From the NCBI RefSeq assembly GCF_000378485.1, contig NZ_KB899975.1, forward strand, positions 1-53,815: DNA of 53,815 nucleotides. The letters run 5' to 3'. Below the pieces are notes generated by a model. It searched no databases. It saw only the letters and a program-made list of their open reading frames with translations, and was not told the DNA's origin. This stretch comes from Flavobacterium rivuli WB 3.3-2 = DSM 21788. GTDB lineage: Bacteria > Bacteroidota > Bacteroidia > Flavobacteriales > Flavobacteriaceae. The position numbers and the translations under genes were made by a program. Shown one piece after another: positions 50,901 to 53,815 of this stretch (position 1 is the first letter of the stretch; every line of letters begins with the position of its first letter).

Positions 50901-51902
50901 TGCTGTAGATGTAAGGTTAAAATTAGCATCGCCATACGTTTTTGTAACATTATTAAAATTTGTAATGGCCTGGTTTGCTTTATTACGTGTATATACTAAT
51001 GTTTTAGTATCTGTACCTAAACTGTTTGTGGCAGTAATGGTTATATTATATTCACCCGGAACTACAGTAGTTGCAAAGCTTATTAAGCCAGAACTGTTAA
51101 CTGTTGCACCTGTAGGTAAATTTGTAGCGCCAAAACTTGTTGGGCTATTTACTGCTGCTATCTGGTAAGTATCTGTAACTCCGAAAACAGATGTATCTGT
51201 TAAAGCACTGTTTATAGTTGGCGCTGCCAGTGGCGACCAGCTTAAAACAAAATCGTCTATACCATAAGTATCCCTGTTACCACTACCGGTAGATCCTACA
51301 AGTGTAACGACACGTATATAAACGTTAGTTGAAACATTGTTAAACGCTGCCGGGAGGGTGTATGTAGCAGACACACTACCAAAACCGTCAGAAGTTGCGT
51401 AAGTACCTAAATCAGACCATGATGTACCCGCAGCATTAGTGCAGTACTGAACCCTCCATGTTGTGGTTCTTGGCTGGTCTGATAAAACCTGGTGCTTTAA
51501 TGCTAATGAAAAAGATGCTTTACCTGTAGTATTGGCAAGTTGCAGTACAAATGCGGCTCCTGGGTCGCCAATACTTCCTGTTTGCCTTGTTCCCAAAGCC
51601 CTGTTAGTGGAAGAACCTTCTCCAACAGTTGACTCAGAAGAGGCATAGTTAGCAAATCCGCCTGTAGTTGAACTCCAAGGTCTCGCCGTTGTAACAAAAG
51701 TCGCTTCCGTACCTAAAGCACTTGTTCCGGCGCTAGTTCTTACGGTCCATCCTTCAGGCAGGCCACTCCCTATACTATTAAAATCCTGGGTGTAAGAAGT
51801 ACCTGCTGGTAATGTTAACTGCCCCCATGAGGCCATTGTTGATAGCAACAGGGCAATGAGGAAAGTGCCCTGTAGTAATTTTTTGTGTAAAAGTTTTTTC
51901 AT
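45000..51902 (-). CDS. Giant T9SS-secreted YDG/MBG-repeat protein (type C-like sorting signal)
   Basis: A 2300-residue exported protein. Order: signal peptide (1-28, ending SWGQ); jelly-roll-like domain (about 29-225); putative Ig and Big_2-like domains (about 226-390); six YDG-type repeats with words like KVYDGT and ending NITPK (about 390-990, interrupted by one Big-like domain); an MBG-like domain; a second jelly-roll-like domain (about 1079-1244) related to the N-terminus of the 52545 gene; further Ig-like domains; and a long C-terminal region typical of flavobacterial cargo (AVGNPYPSPISVEAFF). The sorting signal in the last 80 residues (VIVYKQGTTININSG, YDVRGRKLYS, QEVLIIEI) matches what I know as type C. 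It is probably a surface adhesin. Confidence 0.87.
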   Translation of the reverse strand: MKKLLHKKLLQGTFLIALLLSTMASWGQLTLPAGTSYTQDFNSIGSGLPEGWTVRTSAGTSALGTEATFVTTARPWSSTTGGFANYASSESTVGEGSSTNRALGTRQTGSIGDPGAAFVLQLANTTGKASFSLALKHQVLSDQPRTTTWRVQYCTNAAGTSWSDLGTYATSDGFGSVSATYTLPAAFNNVSTNVYIRVVTLVGSTGSGNRDTYGIDDFVLSWSPLAAPTINSALTDTSVFGVTDTYQIAAVNSPTSFGATNLPTGATVNSSGLISFATTVVPGEYNITITATNSLGTDTKTLVYTRNKANQAITNFNNVTKTYGDANFNLTSTAGASGQPVTYTILNENIATIATNTVTLLAPGTTTITANQAGTANYNAATPVDRTLTVNRKTLTVSGTFTALSKEYDGTDIAALNGTPVLGGIVGSDAVTLNYTSQFVNAAVGNGKQVRITYTLTGIDAAKYNAPATNTTLVANITPKNVTISGIAISDKDYDATNTATITGTPVLAGVAQGEDVVLNSTNAVAQFTSIQPGTDIPVTVTGYTIAGTAAGNYILQQPQGLTADINETGLANQTITFNALTPIMYGDTNVSLTATSTSGLPISYTSSNDAIATISGNTITATGVGTVTITATQEGDATHNPAIPVTQELTVNKRQLTITNAAVSSKVYDGNDTATAAGSLNNIVGNDDVALSSFAFFETKNVNDNIPVYIEYALIGTSAANYTLAQPDYELTGNITPKALTINNAAAQNKVYDGTAAAVITGTLAGVVNGDAVTLSGTGTFASVDVASGIEVTSNSLLTGAQAGNYTLTQPTGLSANITPKLLTVTATAQNKVYDRTITATVSNGVIASGIVEGDDVSLASDTVAGTFNDFTVANNKPVTALFILQGADAANYSVASQSFSANITPAVLTVDVTNAAVTTKVYNATAAATITGAVLNGVIDPDNVTVTASFTTFNAGTNIPVNITLSGTNAGSYTVQQPATALTGTITKKGLTATADNKSKNQGAANPALTITYGGFISGQNQTNAAGFVAPSITTSATTASPVGAYPITLTGGQATNYEFTSLTNGILLINSVATTGSIWANAITGSNPNNSNPYTSGEGYDDNITVSGIGRSSGISGSNANNRYNTTGWNTAQLDAQKYFTLKLTPNAGYMINLSSFVYNSQTSGSGPAMVAVRSSIDGFVANIGSPTSTQDSQDANTITLSASVYQNVTTAIEFRIYAWGTGTGTYSVNDFTFNGTVVAAPTAPVVNSALTDTSVINTTDTYQITATGTPVITYSTTNLPLGATINTTGLISFDGTTPAGTYNIGITATSYYGTNTKTLAYTVTKLNQVLSFDPDPIPTKYLGDAPFLFEYHNTASLPVTWSSANQSVATIAEDGTVTITGVGTTTLTASNTGNATYNPVSTGRTLTVLARPVIDATPSPMSISVIEGRGASQPVQLTNITAANLLPAAGNITLTVSEHFQIIIGAAAYAQTGSIPYTAGGLNLNNPEIYVRLAAGQLHGTYTGTLTITGGGATKVVPLNGIVEEAPFINTIAAAYGPYCQGEAAAISVQYTGQGTFGTGSFYVQHSDAAGVFPEDFSNIISAAAANSPIAATLPASFVTGNYRVRVVHLSSSLLLTKSTNNNGSDIVINKLPTLSGVSNTQFCGTSATLHVTGLLANATFTVEYTVNHGSVRTVAATANALGSADLIIAVTPADDNKELEITRLTRTDITPGCTSQFTVDNKTQLMFTENMWTGNEDTNWNNGNNWSCNEVPTINTPVVIAPSVNAATVPQGIVYSKTLVVQANAALIVTTGNTLYVNDKVTVDTNGTLTVQNNAALIQGEETAVNTNVGAISAVKAGNTLYRYDYTLWSSPVSGTQTLSNFSELTVATRFYEYGFSGDANYYIAVPGSTTFTPAKSYLIRMPDTNAAAGSDYYNGITPVAFTGTFAGTPNNGTVTIPASVQGSRFTAVGNPYPSPISVEAFFDGNEGVINEASGLYFWRKKNNANASSYATLTLAAFTANDGFENDPVSGGGEDQAVFFPRNEVSSWLISQGQGFFVKTATNPTGSNITFTNSMRRPSPGADQAFFRTAQNNNSRYWLNLKGTEAGFSQVAVAYMDNATLGLDYGYDGRQFSDGGNVTFYSLAEDTRLSIQARPEFAPADIVPMGFKAVTTGEFTVSIDHKDGLFEQGQDIYLKDNLLDVYHDLGESGYTFTSEAGTFNDRFEVVYTTDALGTKTPQLDPNSVIVYKQGTTININSGTAEMTGVTIYDVRGRKLYSNDKINATKTAINSLEVAQEVLIIEINTVKGKVSKRIVF

Positions 51903-52544
51903 AATACTTTTAATCTTTTTTGTGATTTTTTTAGTGATTTCGAAGCCTACAAATATTGTGTTTTATGGGTTTAAAACAGTAGTAATCAATATTGTGTTTT
52001 AGTAATCAGTAAGTTAACCCCGAATTAGCTAAAAGTTAACCGTATTAAGATTAGGCTAAAATATTTAAGTAGAAAAAATCCATTAATTCGACGAAATGCC
52101 CGTTATGACTGACGAAATGCAAGGTTAACAAATAAAACATTCTATAAATACCTAATTTTTGACTTTACGTATATTTAAATAAGCATGATTTGTAACATGT
52201 CAGGTATTACAAATTTTATGTTAATCAGGATTAAGGTTAAGTGACGACTAATTTTTTATTAGACTGACCTGACAGCCTAAATAGTCGCAATTATTTTATA
52301 AATATGTAACATACATACAGGTAATTGTTATATTTCACAAAACAGTATAAAACTATTGTGTTCAGTACTTTATTCTATTATCAAGAAAAAATTAAATATT
52401 TTGGAATACTGTATCTATTTAATATTTGATTAAAATACTGCAAAACAATACCTTAACATATATTTTATATATTAGCAATACTAAGCTAAATACAATATGA
52501 TAGCTTTGATAACATTTAATTTAACACAAAATCATTTAAAACAG
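51903..52544. other. 642-base divergent control region
   Basis: An AT-rich gap between two divergent giant secreted-protein genes, without a credible open frame. It holds the inverted repeat at 52188-52214 and a -7-like TAGCTTTG at 52501-52508 before the plus-strand gene. A direct word repeat AATATTGTGTTTTA occurs near 51953 and 51990. Its length suggests regulated expression of both genes. Confidence 0.5.
52188..52214. promoter_or_regulatory. Inverted repeat, possible operator
   Basis: ATTTGTAA, 11 bases, TTACAAAT: a perfect 8-bp inverted repeat in the middle of the divergent control region. The spacing (19 bases centre to centre) would suit a dimeric regulator on one face of the helix. Confidence 0.35.
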
Positions 52545-53815
52545 ATGACAAAAATTACTAAAAGCTTTACGAGAACTTTCTTGTTAGTGGTCTTGTTCAT
52601 GGTAACGGGATTGTCCTGGGGGCAGTCTATTTGGACTAACAATATTGATGGTACTAATCCGTCTGACTCTAACCCGTTTACAACCGGCGACGTAAAAAAT
52701 GAAAACATTACGGTTAGTGGTATTGGCATGACGGGGCTACAGTCTAATGCCGGTAATAATGCTTATAATGTAAAAAACTTTTCAACATCCTCTACTATTA
52801 ATACAGGATCTTATTTTAGTTTTACACTTACCCCAAACCAGGCTTACACAATTAACCTTACAAGTTTTGTGTTTTCAAGACAGAGGTCTGGCACAGGTCC
52901 TCTTACATGGGCTGTACGATCGAGCGCAGATAATTATGCTGCTAATATAGGTGCAACTTTTAGTCCGGGAACCTCAAGCGCTACAGAAACTATTACCTTA
53001 ACAGGTGCTTCCTTTCAAAATATAACTTCTGCCATAACCTTCAGGATATATGGATGGAGCGCAGATGGCGCCAACGGTACAGGCCGTATCAGTGATTTTA
53101 CCTTTAACGGTACTGTTACCGGCGGTATTGTAGTTACCGCTCCGGTAGCAACAGATGCTACGAGTATAACTGCTGCCGGATTTACAGCTAACTGGAACGC
53201 CGTTACAGGTGCAACAGGTTACAGGCTGGATGTGAGTGCCAATGCCGATTTTACATCTGTCTTAGAAGATTATGATGGCATTGCAGTAACCGGATTATCT
53301 CAGGTAGTTACAAGTGGTGTTATGCCGGGTGCGACACATTACTATAGGGTAAGGGCAGAATTTGGTGAGCAAACATCTGCAAACTCTAACACAATTACCG
53401 TAAATGTACCCTGTGGTGTGATAACCCAACCGATAGCTTCTGCCCAGTCTTTTTGTATATCCGGTACAGTTAGCCAGCTAACTGCTACAGGAACAGGTTT
53501 AAAATGGTACGCCGCATCTACAGGAGGCGATGCACTTACAGGCACTACCGCCCTTACAGCCGGCAATTATTACGTATCTCAAACAATTGGTAACTGCGAA
53601 AGCACCCGTACAGAAGTTGCTGTTACTATAAACACGACTACTGCTCCTACTGCTGCTCCTATTGCTATTTGCCAGGCAGGTACTGTAGTTGACTTAACTG
53701 CTACAGGCGAAAACCTTAAGTGGTATGCTGCTGCAACAGGTGGCGATGTTCTTGCATCTACCACTGCGCTTACAGCCGGCAATTATTACGTATCTCAAAC
53801 AATTGGTAACTGCGA
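52545..53815 (+). CDS. Large secreted protein, 5' part (jelly roll, FnIII, Ig-like repeats)
   Basis: An open frame from the ATG at 52545 to the window edge, 423 complete codons with no stop. Order: signal peptide (1-27, MTKITKSFTRTFLLVVLFMV to SWGQ); jelly-roll-like domain (about 28-195, IWTNNIDGTNPSDSNPF to FTFNGTV); fibronectin type III domain (about 197-287, FTANWNAVTGATGYRLDVS); and two tandem Ig-like units of 72 residues (LTATGTGLKWYAASTGGD and TAGNYYVSQTIGNC). The jelly-roll domain is clearly related to residues 1079-1244 of the divergent neighbour. The C-terminus, probably with a T9SS sorting signal, lies beyond the window. Confidence 0.88.
   Translation, partial: MTKITKSFTRTFLLVVLFMVTGLSWGQSIWTNNIDGTNPSDSNPFTTGDVKNENITVSGIGMTGLQSNAGNNAYNVKNFSTSSTINTGSYFSFTLTPNQAYTINLTSFVFSRQRSGTGPLTWAVRSSADNYAANIGATFSPGTSSATETITLTGASFQNITSAITFRIYGWSADGANGTGRISDFTFNGTVTGGIVVTAPVATDATSITAAGFTANWNAVTGATGYRLDVSANADFTSVLEDYDGIAVTGLSQVVTSGVMPGATHYYRVRAEFGEQTSANSNTITVNVPCGVITQPIASAQSFCISGTVSQLTATGTGLKWYAASTGGDALTGTTALTAGNYYVSQTIGNCESTRTEVAVTINTTTAPTAAPIAICQAGTVVDLTATGENLKWYAAATGGDVLASTTALTAGNYYVSQTIGNC
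53553..53815 (+). repeat. Exact 47-bp direct repeat with 216-bp period
   Basis: The bases 53553-53599 recur identically at 53769-53815, exactly 216 bases (72 codons) apart, within tandem Ig-like units. The window ends inside the second copy, so more units may follow. Confidence 0.9.

Overview
The window looks like a chromosomal segment from a member of the Bacteroidota, most likely Flavobacteriaceae (Flavobacterium or a close relative). Four things point there. The right end carries giant secreted proteins with type IX secretion (T9SS) sorting domains. Many small proteins are of kinds I know from flavobacteria (DUF2795, DUF6146 and DUF6787-like). SecA is long and lacks the C-terminal zinc motif. 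Putative promoters follow the Bacteroidota pattern TTG-N19/20-TAnnTTTG, with little sign of Shine-Dalgarno sequences. All assignments come from reading the sequence; no database search was run.

Layout. 1-580: the tail of an IS1182-like transposase, then a gene-free stretch. 581-14230: housekeeping genes, namely hisS, an ABC permease, prmC, a GNAT acetyltransferase, ribD overlapping a HAD phosphatase, a 37-residue lysine-rich protein, two paralogous secreted proteins, secA, a DUF2795 protein, a cobalamin adenosyltransferase, a lipoprotein between inverted repeats, and a LolD/MacB-type ATPase. 14375-18631: a DUF1624-like acyltransferase, then small envelope and stress-like genes bracketed by two copies of a nested-palindrome element. 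18632-30910: metabolism and transport, including a GlcD-like flavoprotein, DoxX, an App1-like phosphatase, an Fsr-like MFS exporter, an AEC transporter, an Rrf2 regulator with an NAD(P)-binding oxidoreductase, MeaB, a MATE exporter and an outer-membrane barrel. 31144-33930: an AT-rich three-gene cluster with two HTTM-like membrane proteins. 34127-34200: tRNA-Arg(UCU). 34393-53815: three giant T9SS cargo proteins (2138, 1272 and 2300 residues) and the start of a fourth on the opposite strand.

Genes that probably work together. The adenosyltransferase (12197-12769) and MeaB (26401-27489) both serve adenosylcobalamin-dependent methylmalonyl-CoA mutase, which is not in the window. The Rrf2 regulator and the oxidoreductase share an operator-like inverted repeat with identical spacing. 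The ATPase at 13529-14230 could pair with the permease at 2207-3451. The giant proteins are probable cell-surface adhesins, exported by Sec and then T9SS. Two of them share a nearly identical N-terminal half but carry different repeat arrays.

The most unusual non-coding feature is a family of degenerate tandem repeats with a strict 7-base period. They sit in many intergenic gaps and several run over the stop codons of neighbouring genes, so they supply C-terminal residues of proteins such as PrmC and the MATE exporter. Other repeats are a 148-bp element with perfect 27-bp inverted ends around a 40-bp near-palindrome, and a pair of REP-like hairpins.
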